Source of the DNA: Halorubrum sp. BOL3-1
GTDB lineage: Archaea > Halobacteriota > Halobacteria > Halobacteriales > Haloferacaceae
NCBI RefSeq assembly: GCF_004114375.1
Contig: NZ_CP034692.1
Coordinates: forward strand, 1,488,001-1,552,000
DNA: 64,000 nucleotides
Reading direction: 5' to 3'
The notes under the pieces were generated by a model. The model was not told the DNA's origin. It made no database searches and saw only the letters and a program-made list of their open reading frames with translations. Made by a program: the position numbers and the translations under genes. Position 1 is the stretch's first letter, and every line of letters starts with the position of its first letter. Shown here in pieces: positions 40,291 to 48,679 of this stretch.

Positions 40291-41265
40291 ATGAGTGAAC
40301 GAGTACACACACGGGGGAGTCGCTCCCGAACGGAGACGAACGAGGAAGCATCGGAAGAGACCGACGAGACGCTGAGCTGTCCGGAGTGCGACGGCAACGT
40401 CATCAACGACGAGGAACACGGCGAGACGGTCTGTAGCGACTGCGGGCTCGTCGTCGAGGCGGACTCGGTCGACCGCGGGCCGGAGTGGCGCGCGTTCGAC
40501 TCCCGCGAGAAGGACGAGAAGAGCCGCGTCGGCGCCCCGACGACGAACACGATGCACGACAAGGGGCTGTCGACGAACATCGACTGGCGCGACAAGGACG
40601 CCTACGGGCGGTCGCTCGGCGCGCGCCAGCGCCAGAAGATGCAGCGGCTCCGCAAGTGGAACGAGCGGTTCCGCACCCGCGACTCCAAGGAGCGCAACCT
40701 CAAGCAGGCGCTCGGTGAGATCGACCGAATGGCCTCCGCACAGGGCCTGCCGGACAACGTCCGCGAGACCGCGTCGGTCATCTACCGCCGCGCGCTCGAC
40801 GAGGACCTCCTGCCCGGTCGCTCCATCGAGGGTGTCTCCACCTCCTGCGTGTACGCCGCCGCGCGGATGGCCGGCGTCCCCCGGAGTCTCGACGAGATCG
40901 CCGACGTCTCCCGGGTCGAGAAGGCGGAGATCGCCCGAACGTACCGCTACGTCGTCCGCGAGCTGAAGCTCGAAGTGAAGCCCGCCGACCCCGAGCAGTA
41001 CGTCCCGCGGTTCGCCTCCGACCTCGAACTGAGCGAGGAGTCGGAGATGCGCGCGAAGAGCCTCCTGCGCAACGCCAAGGAGAAGGGCGTCCACTCGGGC
41101 AAATCTCCCGTCGGTCTCGCCGCGGCCGCCGTCTACGCCGCCGCGCTGCTCACCAACGAGAAGACGACGCAGGCCGCGGTCTCGGAGGTCGCGGACATCT
41201 CCGAGGTCACCATCCGGAACCGGTACCACGAGCTGCTCGAAGCCGAGGACGGCCTCGTCGCGTAA
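40291..41265 (+). CDS. tfb: Transcription initiation factor TFB (TFIIB)
   Basis: The 324-residue protein has an N-terminal zinc ribbon with Cys30, Cys33, Cys48 and Cys51 (LSCPECDGNVINDEEHGETV, CSDCGLVVE) and B-reader DRGPEWRAFDSREKDEKSRV. Two cyclin-like repeats follow (about 120-205 and 215-310), containing IYRRALDEDLLPGRSIEGVS and SPVGLAAAAVYAAALLTNEK. The last helix-turn-helix (QAAVSEVADISEVTIRNRY) reads the BRE. Haloarchaea carry several TFBs; which paralogue this is cannot be told. A TATA-like TTTTAAG lies about 75 bases upstream, giving a leader of about 50 bases. Confidence 0.96.
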   Translation: MSERVHTRGSRSRTETNEEASEETDETLSCPECDGNVINDEEHGETVCSDCGLVVEADSVDRGPEWRAFDSREKDEKSRVGAPTTNTMHDKGLSTNIDWRDKDAYGRSLGARQRQKMQRLRKWNERFRTRDSKERNLKQALGEIDRMASAQGLPDNVRETASVIYRRALDEDLLPGRSIEGVSTSCVYAAARMAGVPRSLDEIADVSRVEKAEIARTYRYVVRELKLEVKPADPEQYVPRFASDLELSEESEMRAKSLLRNAKEKGVHSGKSPVGLAAAAVYAAALLTNEKTTQAAVSEVADISEVTIRNRYHELLEAEDGLVA

Positions 41266-41349
41266 GCGGGCCTCCTTTTCGTCGGCCGACCGAGCGCCGG
41301 CCTCACTCCGACCCGACCAGCTAAGTCGCCGGCCGCGGAACCGCCGGGC

Positions 41350-42069
41350 ATGTTCGACGACTTCGTCCTCGCCGCGAGCACGGCCGACCTCTCCGAGGAG
41401 CCGGCGGCTCGCGAGCACGCCGACGCGGTGGAGTTCCGCATGGACCTCGCGGACGCCCCGCTCGACCAGCTGGCGAGCTACGGCGGCGACCTCCCGCTGC
41501 TCGTCACGAACCGGGCGTCGTGGGAGGGCGGCGATGCCGACGGGCTCGGGCGGTACGACGCGCTCTCGGACGCGATCGGTCGCGACGCGGTCGCCGCGGT
41601 CGACGTCGAACTCGCGGCGCTGCGCGGGACGCACCTCGGCCCGACCGAGGCGTCGCACGCGACTGCGCTCCGCGACGCGGCCCGCGAGGAGGGCGTCGCG
41701 GTCGTCGCGTCCGTCCACGACTTCGAGTCGACCCCCGAGCCCGCCGCGCTCGTGGACCTGCTCGCGGACGCCGCGAGCGAGGGCGACGTGGGGAAACTGG
41801 CGACGACCGCCACCGCCCCGACCGACGCGCTCGCCATGCTGGAGGCCACCCACGAGGCGACCGCGGCCGGCCACCGCGTCGCGACGATGTGCATGGGCGA
41901 ACCGGGGCGTCACACCCGTGCCGTCGCGCCCGTCTACGGCTCCAAGATCGGGTACGCGCCGGTCGATGCCGCGGACGCGACCGCGCCCGGCCAGTACCCG
42001 CTCGCGACGCTCCGGCGGCTCGTGGACGACCTACGGGCGAGCGACGCCGGGGAGCCGAGCGACGACTGA
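41350..42069 (+). CDS. aroD: 3-dehydroquinate dehydratase, type I
   Basis: The 239-residue (beta/alpha)8 enzyme carries VEFRMDL (substrate Arg), VASVHDFESTP (general base His), GKLATTATAP (Schiff-base Lys), MCMGEPGRHTR and YGSKIGYAPV...ATAPGQYPL. It dehydrates 3-dehydroquinate in the shikimate pathway. Length is normal. Confidence 0.95.
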   Translation: MFDDFVLAASTADLSEEPAAREHADAVEFRMDLADAPLDQLASYGGDLPLLVTNRASWEGGDADGLGRYDALSDAIGRDAVAAVDVELAALRGTHLGPTEASHATALRDAAREEGVAVVASVHDFESTPEPAALVDLLADAASEGDVGKLATTATAPTDALAMLEATHEATAAGHRVATMCMGEPGRHTRAVAPVYGSKIGYAPVDAADATAPGQYPLATLRRLVDDLRASDAGEPSDD

Positions 42070-42198
42070 CTCCGTCTCTGCGGTGGCGCGAGGCGGTCCC
42101 GGTCACGGAGTCGACCGCTTCGCGTTCTCGCTCTCCGACGACGGTCCGCAGACGCCCCCGAGAGCAGCGCTTTTGATCGTGGGGAACGAGGCTCTGGC

Positions 42199-43509
42199 AT
42201 GGTCGAAACGATCGCCGCCGCCGAGTTCCGTGACATGCTTGACGCCCGCCACCGCGGTGACCGCTCGTTCGCTGTGGTCGACACGCGGCCCGAGGAGAGC
42301 TTCGCGGGGTGGCGCGTGGCCGGCTCGGTCCACTACTTCTACAAGCCGTTCCACGGGTTCGACCGCGACGACTTCGAGCGCGAGACCGGGCTCTCGCCCG
42401 CCGACACCGTCGTCACGCTGTGCGCGAAGGGGAAGGCGTCGCACGACTTCGCCGCAGAACTCGACGCCGCCGGCTACGAGGACGTGGTGGTCGTCGGCGA
42501 CGGCATGCGCGGCTGGTCCGCCGTCTACGACCGGACCGCGGTGCCGCTGTCCGACGCGCCCGGCTCCGCCCCGTCGCTCGACGTCGTCCAGATCCAGCGC
42601 CGCGCGAAGGGATGTCTCGGGTATCTCGCGGTCGGCGGCCGCCAACCGGGCGAGGCGGACCACGTGCCGGGCGAGGCAGTCAGAGACGACCGTGTCGCCG
42701 TCGCTCGTTCCGACGGCTCCAACCGCGTCGCCGTCGCTGTCGACGTCTCCAGACACGGCGACGAGTGGGTCGACGCGGCCGCCGAGCGCGACGCGTCGAT
42801 CGCGGCGGTCCTCGACACCCACGTCCACGCCGACCACCTCTCCGGCGGTCGGGCGCTCGCGGACGAACTGGGCGTTCCCTACTACCTGCCCGCCGCGGCC
42901 GCCGCCCGCGACGTGGCCGTCGACTTCGAACTGATCGGGCGCAACGAGACGCTCGACATCGGCGGGGTCGACCTGAAGGCGCTCGCGACGCCCGGCCACA
43001 CCGACGACGGCGCGAGCTACCTCATCGGCGGAAGCGCGGTCCTCACTGGCGACACGCTCTTCACCGACAGCGTCGGCCGGACGGAACTCCAGTTCTCCGC
43101 GGGCGATGAGGAGGGGGACACCGGCGGGGGCGCGGCGAGTGCGGCCCGCCGTCTCTACGACTCGCTCTACGGGACGCTGCTCGCGGAGCCGGACCGCGTC
43201 GTCGTCTGTCCCGGCCACTTCGCGGTCGCGAGCGACGGGACGACCGGCGACGCCGTCCCGGGCGAACCGGTCGTCACGACGGTCGGGACCGCGCGCCGCG
43301 GGATCGGGGTCCTCGACCTCGACCGGGAGGCGTTCGTCGAGCGGGTCACCCGAACGCTCCCCGAGAAGCCGCCGAACTACGAGTCGGTGATCGCGGCCAA
43401 CCGCGGCGTCGAGTCGCCGCCGGACGAGGCCGCGGCGATCGAACTCGAACTCGGGCCGAACCGCTGTGCGGCCGAGCCGGACGAGGCGTCGACCGCGGAC
43501 GACGACTGA
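42199..43509 (+). CDS. Rhodanese - metallo-beta-lactamase fusion (persulfide dioxygenase-like)
   Basis: The 436-residue protein has an N-terminal rhodanese domain (about 1-115) with active Cys in VTLCAKGKASHDFA. A linker and then an MBL domain follow, with DTHVHADHLSGG (HxHxDH), TPGHTDDGASY, LTGDTLF and VCPGHFAV for metal binding. It resembles ETHE1-type sulfur dioxygenases but with domains in the reverse order and a long middle (130-205). It probably handles persulfide sulfur. The C-terminal 60 residues are acidic. A weak TATA-like TTTTGAT lies just upstream. Confidence 0.87.
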   Translation: MVETIAAAEFRDMLDARHRGDRSFAVVDTRPEESFAGWRVAGSVHYFYKPFHGFDRDDFERETGLSPADTVVTLCAKGKASHDFAAELDAAGYEDVVVVGDGMRGWSAVYDRTAVPLSDAPGSAPSLDVVQIQRRAKGCLGYLAVGGRQPGEADHVPGEAVRDDRVAVARSDGSNRVAVAVDVSRHGDEWVDAAAERDASIAAVLDTHVHADHLSGGRALADELGVPYYLPAAAAARDVAVDFELIGRNETLDIGGVDLKALATPGHTDDGASYLIGGSAVLTGDTLFTDSVGRTELQFSAGDEEGDTGGGAASAARRLYDSLYGTLLAEPDRVVVCPGHFAVASDGTTGDAVPGEPVVTTVGTARRGIGVLDLDREAFVERVTRTLPEKPPNYESVIAANRGVESPPDEAAAIELELGPNRCAAEPDEASTADDD

Positions 43510-43533
43510 GTCGGCGGCGGGCGATTCGAGCCG

Positions 43534-43806
43534 CTACTCGTCGTGGATGAAGACGAGCCGCTTCGACTCCGTGTTGACGAGACAGAGGTCGATCCCGTCG
43601 CGGGTCGCGCCGATCTGCTGCCAGCCGTGGTCGCTGACGAACAGCGTCTGGAACACCCCGCGGTCGCAGTCGGGGTTCGGACAGCCGACCCCCGCAGCGT
43701 TCTTGTACACGGTCGTCCCGCCGCCGGAGCTTTGTCGCACCAGCCCGTCGGTCAGCGAGCGGAACTCCTCGGCGGACATCGGACCTTTCCGGTCGTCGTC
43801 TCCCAT
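43534..43806 (-). CDS. Small conserved haloarchaeal protein with CPNPDC motif
   Basis: The 90-residue protein starts MGDDDRKGPMSAEEFRSLTD. KNAAGVGCPNPDCDRGVFQT has Cys-x4-Cys, and GIDLCLVNTESKRLVFIHDE ends it. With only three cysteines, full zinc binding is unsure. The family is widespread in haloarchaea and uncharacterised. A longer start would add 16 residues; the ATG at 43806 seems better because AT-rich promoter-like sequence covers the upstream part. Confidence 0.75.
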   Translation of the reverse strand: MGDDDRKGPMSAEEFRSLTDGLVRQSSGGGTTVYKNAAGVGCPNPDCDRGVFQTLFVSDHGWQQIGATRDGIDLCLVNTESKRLVFIHDE

Positions 43807-43907
43807 ACGTTCAGCTTCACGAGCGATCGCATAAAAACCGCCCGTCTGTGGCAACAGTTCACACGATCAGACGCGGCTCCGCGACGGCGGGCGGGGCGTG
43901 CCGGAAC

Positions 43908-44768
43908 TCACTCCGCGTCCCGCTTCGCGGCGTCGGCGTGCGCGTCAGCGAACCGCGTCGGCTCGGGGAGCTTGTAGCCCGCACACAGCGCCTTGACGAG
44001 GCCGGTCGCGGTCGCGGCCGACACGCGGTGACCGGGGCTGACGTACAGCGGGTTCACACGCCGGCTGTTCGGGTACTGTCGCGACTGGAGCGCGTGGCCG
44101 ATCGCGGTTCCCGGCTCGGCGGTCGTCACCGAATCGTCGGCGCGAATCGGCGTCCGCCAGCCTTCGAGGCGCTCGTCGGTCGGCTCGTCCGGCTCGCCAC
44201 AGAGGAGGCGCTTCGCGACGCCGACGCTCGGGACGTCGCGGAGGACGCCGACGTGGGTCGCGAGCCCGGCCTCGCGGAAGTGGATCCGCCCTGACCCGTC
44301 ACAGGCCAGCAGGTCGGGACCCGCGTCGAGACGGTCGAGAGCGGCCAGTATCGGCTCGCCCTCCCGAAACGCGAGCAGCCCGGGAACGTACGGGATCGAC
44401 AGCGGCGTCGTCGCGCTCGCGTACTCGACGACGTCGCCGTCGCGGAACGCCACCGCGGCCGAGACGGCGGCGTCGGGCGCGTCGTCGCGGTCGGTGAGAA
44501 ACGCCTGGTCGACCCCGACCACCACGGGGGCGTCCGGGTCGTGGTCGTTCCCTGAGGCGGGTCCCGTGTCGAGTCGTTCCTGCGGGCCGTCGCGCGCCGG
44601 CGGCAGGCCGTCACCGAGCGACGTGGCCCCGTCGACGGCGACCGCGTCGGGCGTCAGGCCGTGCTCGTCGTCGAACGTCGCGGCCGCCGCGACCTCGCGC
44701 TGTAGGGACTCCATCTCGTCGCGCGAGAGGGACGGGTCCGGTCGGAGGTCGGGCCGCGCGAGGTCCAT
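43908..44768 (-). CDS. nfi: Endonuclease V
   Basis: The 286-residue protein has VVVGVDQAFL (first metal Asp), YVPGLLAFREGEPILAAL, LLACDGSGRIHFREAGLATH (second metal Asp, changed from the common VDGHG) and VGVLRDVPSVGVAKRLLCGE. Endonuclease V cuts next to deoxyinosine. The middle contains an extra acidic insert (about 45-85). The gene is joined to the rhomboid gene by a one-base stop/start overlap. Confidence 0.88.
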   Translation of the reverse strand: MDLARPDLRPDPSLSRDEMESLQREVAAAATFDDEHGLTPDAVAVDGATSLGDGLPPARDGPQERLDTGPASGNDHDPDAPVVVGVDQAFLTDRDDAPDAAVSAAVAFRDGDVVEYASATTPLSIPYVPGLLAFREGEPILAALDRLDAGPDLLACDGSGRIHFREAGLATHVGVLRDVPSVGVAKRLLCGEPDEPTDERLEGWRTPIRADDSVTTAEPGTAIGHALQSRQYPNSRRVNPLYVSPGHRVSAATATGLVKALCAGYKLPEPTRFADAHADAAKRDAE

Positions 44769-45751
44769 CAGAACCGCCCGCCGGGACCGCCCGGGCCTCC
44801 GGGACCGCCGGGACCGCGCGCGCCGCCCATCGAGACGCCGCCCGCGCCGCCCGCCGAGCGCGCGAGCCCCTCGTTGCGCTTGCCGAACGCGAGGCCGATT
44901 CCGAACCCGATCAGGTGCGCGAGGTGGGCGATACCGCCGACGCCGCCGGTGCCGCTCTGGACGACGAGGACCGCGGATATCACCGCGATCCCCCACGTGA
45001 GGTACTTGATCTTCATCGGAACCACGAAAAAGAGGAGCACCTGCATGTTCGGCCGCCAGACGGTGAGCACGCCCAGAATCGCGAACCCGGCGCCGCTGGC
45101 GCCGAGGACGCCCGTCGTCGGGGCGTTCGTCGCGACCGCGAAGAGCACGTGGCCGAGACCGGCGAGCATCCCCGAGACGAAGAAGAACCCGACGAACTTC
45201 TTCGAGCCCACGGCGCGCTCGACGAGGGGACCGAAGAACAGGATGACGATGCTGTTGCCGATGATGTGGAACAGCCCGAACCGCGAGTGCGACAGCACCG
45301 ACGTGGCCCACGTCCACACGCGCCCGATCGCGTCCGATCTGAGGACGAAGATCTGGCTGTGTGTGACTTCTCCGAGCGTCAGCGTCACGACCCACTGCGC
45401 GAGGAACGTGACCCACATTGCCAGCAGGATCGCGTACGTCGCGTTGTTGCGGAAGTAACCCACGATCCCCCCAGTGCCGGTCTCGCGGTCGATCCGGCGC
45501 TTGACGCGGTCGATCGCGCCCCCGCCGCCGCTCCCGGCTCCGCCGCCCGCGCCGCCGGTGCCGCCCGCGGCCCCGGCCTCGACGCTCTCGTCGAAGCCGC
45601 TGTCGAAGACGCCGCCGGGGTCGTTCCACTCTGCGAGGCCCGGGCAGTCGTGGTTCTCCGGTAGTCGGTGTTCGGCACAGAACGTCTGGCCGCACCGCTT
45701 ACACTGGTACGGGAGGTTCTCGTACTCCCCGCACACGTCGCACGTCGCCAT
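44768..45751 (-). CDS. Rhomboid intramembrane serine protease with N-terminal zinc finger
   Basis: In this 327-residue protein the first 40 residues form an AN1-like zinc finger (MATCDVCGEYENLPYQCKRC, CAEHRLPENHDCPG). A Gly-rich linker (GAAGGTGGAGGGAGSGGG) leads to six helices. Catalytic Ser is in GVLGASGAGF and His in IAHLAHLIGFG, with the preceding HIIGN loop. The tail is Gly-Pro-rich (GPGGPGGPGG). It cleaves membrane proteins within the bilayer. The finger on a rhomboid is a haloarchaeal feature and may recruit ubiquitin-like or other substrates; this is inference. Confidence 0.92.
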   Translation of the reverse strand: MATCDVCGEYENLPYQCKRCGQTFCAEHRLPENHDCPGLAEWNDPGGVFDSGFDESVEAGAAGGTGGAGGGAGSGGGGAIDRVKRRIDRETGTGGIVGYFRNNATYAILLAMWVTFLAQWVVTLTLGEVTHSQIFVLRSDAIGRVWTWATSVLSHSRFGLFHIIGNSIVILFFGPLVERAVGSKKFVGFFFVSGMLAGLGHVLFAVATNAPTTGVLGASGAGFAILGVLTVWRPNMQVLLFFVVPMKIKYLTWGIAVISAVLVVQSGTGGVGGIAHLAHLIGFGIGLAFGKRNEGLARSAGGAGGVSMGGARGPGGPGGPGGPGGRF

Positions 45752-45876
45752 TGCCGTCACTTACGGGGGCGGTGGTAAAGCGGTTTGGCTCTTTAGGTAG
45801 TATCCCGAGCGACCGTCGGCGGCCGTTATGCTGGGTTAAAAAAAGGACTCGGGAAACACAGCCGTGAACGCCTCCA

Positions 45877-46048
45877 AAGCCCCAGCCGCTCGATTGTACG
45901 TGGCTGCCCTCGTTGAGAGCGATTCCGCGACGGAGACCGCCGAAGCCCCAGCCGCTCGGTACGACGAAACTTCTACCGTGAACACGACTGCCGAAGCCCC
46001 AGCCGCTCGGTACGACGAAACTTCTACCGTGAACACGACTACCGAAGC
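45877..46048 (+). repeat. Tandem 66/51/51 bp units upstream of hairpin element copy D
   Basis: AAGCCCCAGCCGCTCG occurs at 45877, 45943 and 45994, and the core start at 46045 follows. Spacing is 66, 51 and 51 bases. The two 51-base units differ at a single base (CTGCCG versus CTACCG), so this is a recent duplication. Unlike copies A and C these units lack a TATA-like hexamer. The rest of 45752-45876 holds the rhomboid promoter region and nothing else seen. Confidence 0.75.
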
Positions 46049-46290
46049 CCCAGCCGCGAGGACTCGCGCGACTCGCTGCGCTCCTCGCTCAATCACTGCG
46101 TTCCTTCGCTGCGGTGCTTGCGTCGTCGTGCTTCGTCCTCGCGACTGCCCCTTCGAGTCCCACCCACCGCACAGCGACAGCACCCCACACCTCCCCAGCC
46201 TCGTCGGCGGCTCCCGATGGTCGCCGCCGACTCCCTCGCGCGTGCTGTCTCGCGCCCTTCGGGCGCTCGCAGGCACGCGCCACCGCGACT
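46043..46290 (+). other. Multi-hairpin intergenic element, copy D
   Basis: H1 outer stem CGCGAGGAC (46055-46063) pairs with GTCCTCGCG (46135-46143). GACTGCCCCTTCGAGTCCCA follows as in copy A. H2 is GTCGGCGGC (46203-46211) with GCCGCCGAC (46223-46231) around TCCCGATGGT-C. H3 is GCGCGTGC (46238-46245) with GCACGCGC (46273-46280) and an inner GCGCCC-TTC-GGGCGC hairpin. H1 here shares only its base with copy A; the rest of the arm is different but still pairs. It ends about 70 bases before the MinD-like gene. Confidence 0.75.
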
Positions 46291-46357
46291 GATCAACGGA
46301 TAGAGTTCGCGACCGGCGATGGATAGGTTTTAGCCCGGTCGCCCGGAGAGCGAGCGT

Positions 46358-47125
46358 ATGGTCGAGGCGTTCGCCGTCGCCAGCGGGAAGGGCGGCACGG
46401 GGAAGACGACGAGCACGCTCGCGCTCGGGATGGCGCTCGCGGCCGACCACGACGTGACGGTCGTGGACGCCGACACCGGGATGGCGAACCTCCTCTTTCA
46501 CGCCGGACTCGACGACGCGGCGGTCACCCTCCACGACCTGCTCGTCGAGGGGACCGCGACGGGCGTGAGCGAGGCGACCTACGAGCGGTTCGGTCTCTCG
46601 GTCGTCCCCTGTGGCACCTCGCTCGCGGGCTTCGAGGCCGCGGAACCGGAGCGGCTCCGCGACGTGGTGGCGGAGCTCGCGCGCGACACGGACGTCCTGC
46701 TGCTCGACTCGCCGGCCGCGCTGGGGTCGAAGTCGGCCGTGCTGCCGGTCGTGTTGGCAGACCGCGTCGTCGTCGTCGTCGAGCCGACGATCCCCGCGCT
46801 CTCGGACGGGCTGAAGGTCCAGGAGTACGCGCGCTCGTACGGCACCGAGACCGCCGGGGTCCTGTTCAACAAGGTCCGGAGCGAGGCCGACGACGTCGCC
46901 GCGAAGGCGGAGCGGCACTTCGGCGGTCCCGTCCTCGCGAACGTCCCCGAGAGCGACGCGGTCCGGGCGGCGCGCCGAGCGGGGAAGCCCCTGCTCGCGC
47001 ACGCCCCGGAGAGCGAGGCCGCGGCGCGCTACCGCCGGGCCGCCGACCGGCTCGACGTGCGCGACGGCGACGGCGACGCGGTGGCGGACCGGTTCCGGAG
47101 CGCGGTGGTCCCGGACACGCCATGA
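46358..47125 (+). CDS. MinD/ParA-like P-loop ATPase
   Basis: The 255-residue protein has deviant Walker A SGKGGTGKTTST, VVDADTGMANLLFHAG (A' motif), LLLDSPAALG (Walker B) and a C-terminal NVPESDAVRAARRAGKPLL. This is the MinD subgroup, which in archaea includes several paralogues for chemotaxis, cell shape and plasmid-like functions. The C-terminal amphipathic helix used for membrane binding in classical MinD is not obvious. It overlaps the next gene by four bases. Confidence 0.88.
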   Translation: MVEAFAVASGKGGTGKTTSTLALGMALAADHDVTVVDADTGMANLLFHAGLDDAAVTLHDLLVEGTATGVSEATYERFGLSVVPCGTSLAGFEAAEPERLRDVVAELARDTDVLLLDSPAALGSKSAVLPVVLADRVVVVVEPTIPALSDGLKVQEYARSYGTETAGVLFNKVRSEADDVAAKAERHFGGPVLANVPESDAVRAARRAGKPLLAHAPESEAAARYRRAADRLDVRDGDGDAVADRFRSAVVPDTP

Positions 47126-47766
47126 GCGGAGAATCTGAGGACTCGCCCGCGGACTCAGCCACCCTCACCGTCCCGCGCGGGACCCTCCTGCGCTCGCGCG
47201 TGGTCTCGGACGTGGGGACGACGCTCTCTCGCGCGCTCGACCGCGGACTCACCGGCTACGCGACGCTCGTCCCCCAGGAGACGCTACTGCTGTCCGGCGA
47301 GGCCCGCGGCGTGATCACGTTCGCGGACGGCGTTCCCGTGTTGGCGTACAACACGGTGACGGACAGCGGCGGCCCGGACGCGCTCGCGGAGCTTGCGGTC
47401 CCCGGGCCGTACCGCGTCGAGCTGTACGCCGTCGACGCCGACGAGCTGGCGGCGGCCCACGAGGAGGACGCGCTTCGGGTCGCACCCGACGCGGCCGCGA
47501 CCGAGCTGGCCGACGACGCCGACCTCGCCGGGCGGACCCGGGAGGCGGCGCCCGACGAGCGCCTGCGCGACGCCGACGACGAGGACGACGCCGTCGCGGC
47601 CTTCCTCGCGGACGACGACCGGATCGACGCGATCCGCGAGCAGGCGCGGTCGGAGGCCCGCGACCGCGCCGCGGAGTGGGGTCTCGACGACGCCCTCGAC
47701 GGATCGAACGGGGTAGGAGAACTCGGCGGTTCAAGCGGGACGGGCGGGAGCAACGCCGGCGGGTGA
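47122..47766 (+). CDS. Unknown haloarchaeal protein coupled to MinD-like ATPase
   Basis: 214 residues. The first 110 residues are a compact domain (TLTVPRGTLLRSRVVSDVGT, TGYATLVPQETLLLSGEARG, VITFADGVPVLAYNTVTDSG) reminiscent of DUF4388-type sensor domains. Then come an acidic helical part (DEDDAVAAFLADDDRIDAIR, EQARSEARDRAAEWGLDDAL) and a Gly/Ser tail. ATGA overlap with the ATPase gene implies joint function, perhaps as its adaptor. No cysteines or membrane segments. Confidence 0.7.
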   Translation: MSGESEDSPADSATLTVPRGTLLRSRVVSDVGTTLSRALDRGLTGYATLVPQETLLLSGEARGVITFADGVPVLAYNTVTDSGGPDALAELAVPGPYRVELYAVDADELAAAHEEDALRVAPDAAATELADDADLAGRTREAAPDERLRDADDEDDAVAAFLADDDRIDAIREQARSEARDRAAEWGLDDALDGSNGVGELGGSSGTGGSNAGG

Positions 47767-47860
47767 GACGGGTGACGCGGGACCGGAAGCAAGTTCGACG
47801 CATGTTTTGGATGTCATTTCACCGGTAATTTTTTGTCCACAGCCTATGTGAAGCTACAAC

Positions 47861-48583
47861 ATGTCACTCGGAGGGAACGTAGCGGCAGAGAAACGAGAGA
47901 GTGGGAGCGAAGAGGAGTCAGCGGGCTCCGGAGACGGGGCGAACGTCGGTACACCGACGGGCGACGGGGAGTCCTCCGGCGACGCGGACGCGGTCGAAGC
48001 GACGGCGGGCGGCGGAGACACGGCCGCTGGCGGCGACGACGGCGACGAAGACGTCGGCGCGAACGAGCTGTTGGAGCTGCTCGGGAACCGGCGACGGCGG
48101 CTCCTGTGGCGACACCTCCGCACGGAGGAGGCGGAGGCGGCGCTGTCCGACGCGTCGCGGCGGATCGCGGCCTGGGAGAACGACGTCGACCCCGGCGACG
48201 TCGAGTACGACCAGCGCAAGAGCGTGTACACCTCGCTACGGCAGTTCCACTGCCCGAAGATGGCCGACGCGGGACTCATCGAGTTCGACGACCGCGACGG
48301 GACGGTCCGCCTGACCTCGGACCTCCCCGACGAGCTGGTGATCGAGATCGAGCCGGACACGGAGAATATCAGACGGACCGCCCTCGGCGCCCTCACGCTG
48401 TCGACCGGAGCTATCTTCGGCTCGTGGGCCGTCGGACTCCCGGTGTTCGGTCCGCTCTCGTTCGGCGGCGTCGTGTTCGCCGTCGCGGCCGCGGTCGTCG
48501 CCGCCGGCCTCGTGTACGGCGTCGCCGTCCGCTCGGACCACGGGGTGTCGCTCGGCGACGCGCTGGCCCGGGTCGACGGATAG
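47861..48583 (+). CDS. DUF7344-type winged-helix membrane protein, paralogue 1
   Basis: A 240-residue protein with an acidic, low-complexity N-terminus (1-65), then the wHTH domain (ELLELLGNRRRRLLWRHLRT, SRRIAAWENDVDPGDVEYDQ, RKSVYTSLRQFHCPKMADAG, LIEFDDRDGTV) and two C-terminal membrane helices (about 170-192 and 194-215). The helices imply a membrane-tethered DNA-binding protein. The same architecture occurs at 57003 and at the right edge, so this window holds three paralogues. Targets are unknown. Confidence 0.8.
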   Translation: MSLGGNVAAEKRESGSEEESAGSGDGANVGTPTGDGESSGDADAVEATAGGGDTAAGGDDGDEDVGANELLELLGNRRRRLLWRHLRTEEAEAALSDASRRIAAWENDVDPGDVEYDQRKSVYTSLRQFHCPKMADAGLIEFDDRDGTVRLTSDLPDELVIEIEPDTENIRRTALGALTLSTGAIFGSWAVGLPVFGPLSFGGVVFAVAAAVVAAGLVYGVAVRSDHGVSLGDALARVDG

Positions 48584-48649
48584 CCGGGGCTTTCGAGCGG
48601 TCGCACGGAGCGACCAGCTTCGACGCGTCGGTAACCGCGAGCGGTCCCG

Positions 48650-48657
48650 TTTATATC
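48650..48657 (+). promoter_or_regulatory. TATA box TTTATATC of the histidine kinase gene
   Basis: Lies about 27 bases before the ATG at 48680, so the message should be leaderless and start there, not at the GTG at 48659. Confidence 0.55.
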
Positions 48658-48679
48658 GGTGTATCCTCTTAGCGCCCCC

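Noticed and set aside
45877-46048. CRISPR array
   Set aside because: Repeats are short, the intervals resemble one another instead of being unique spacers, only three or four units exist, and no cas gene is near.
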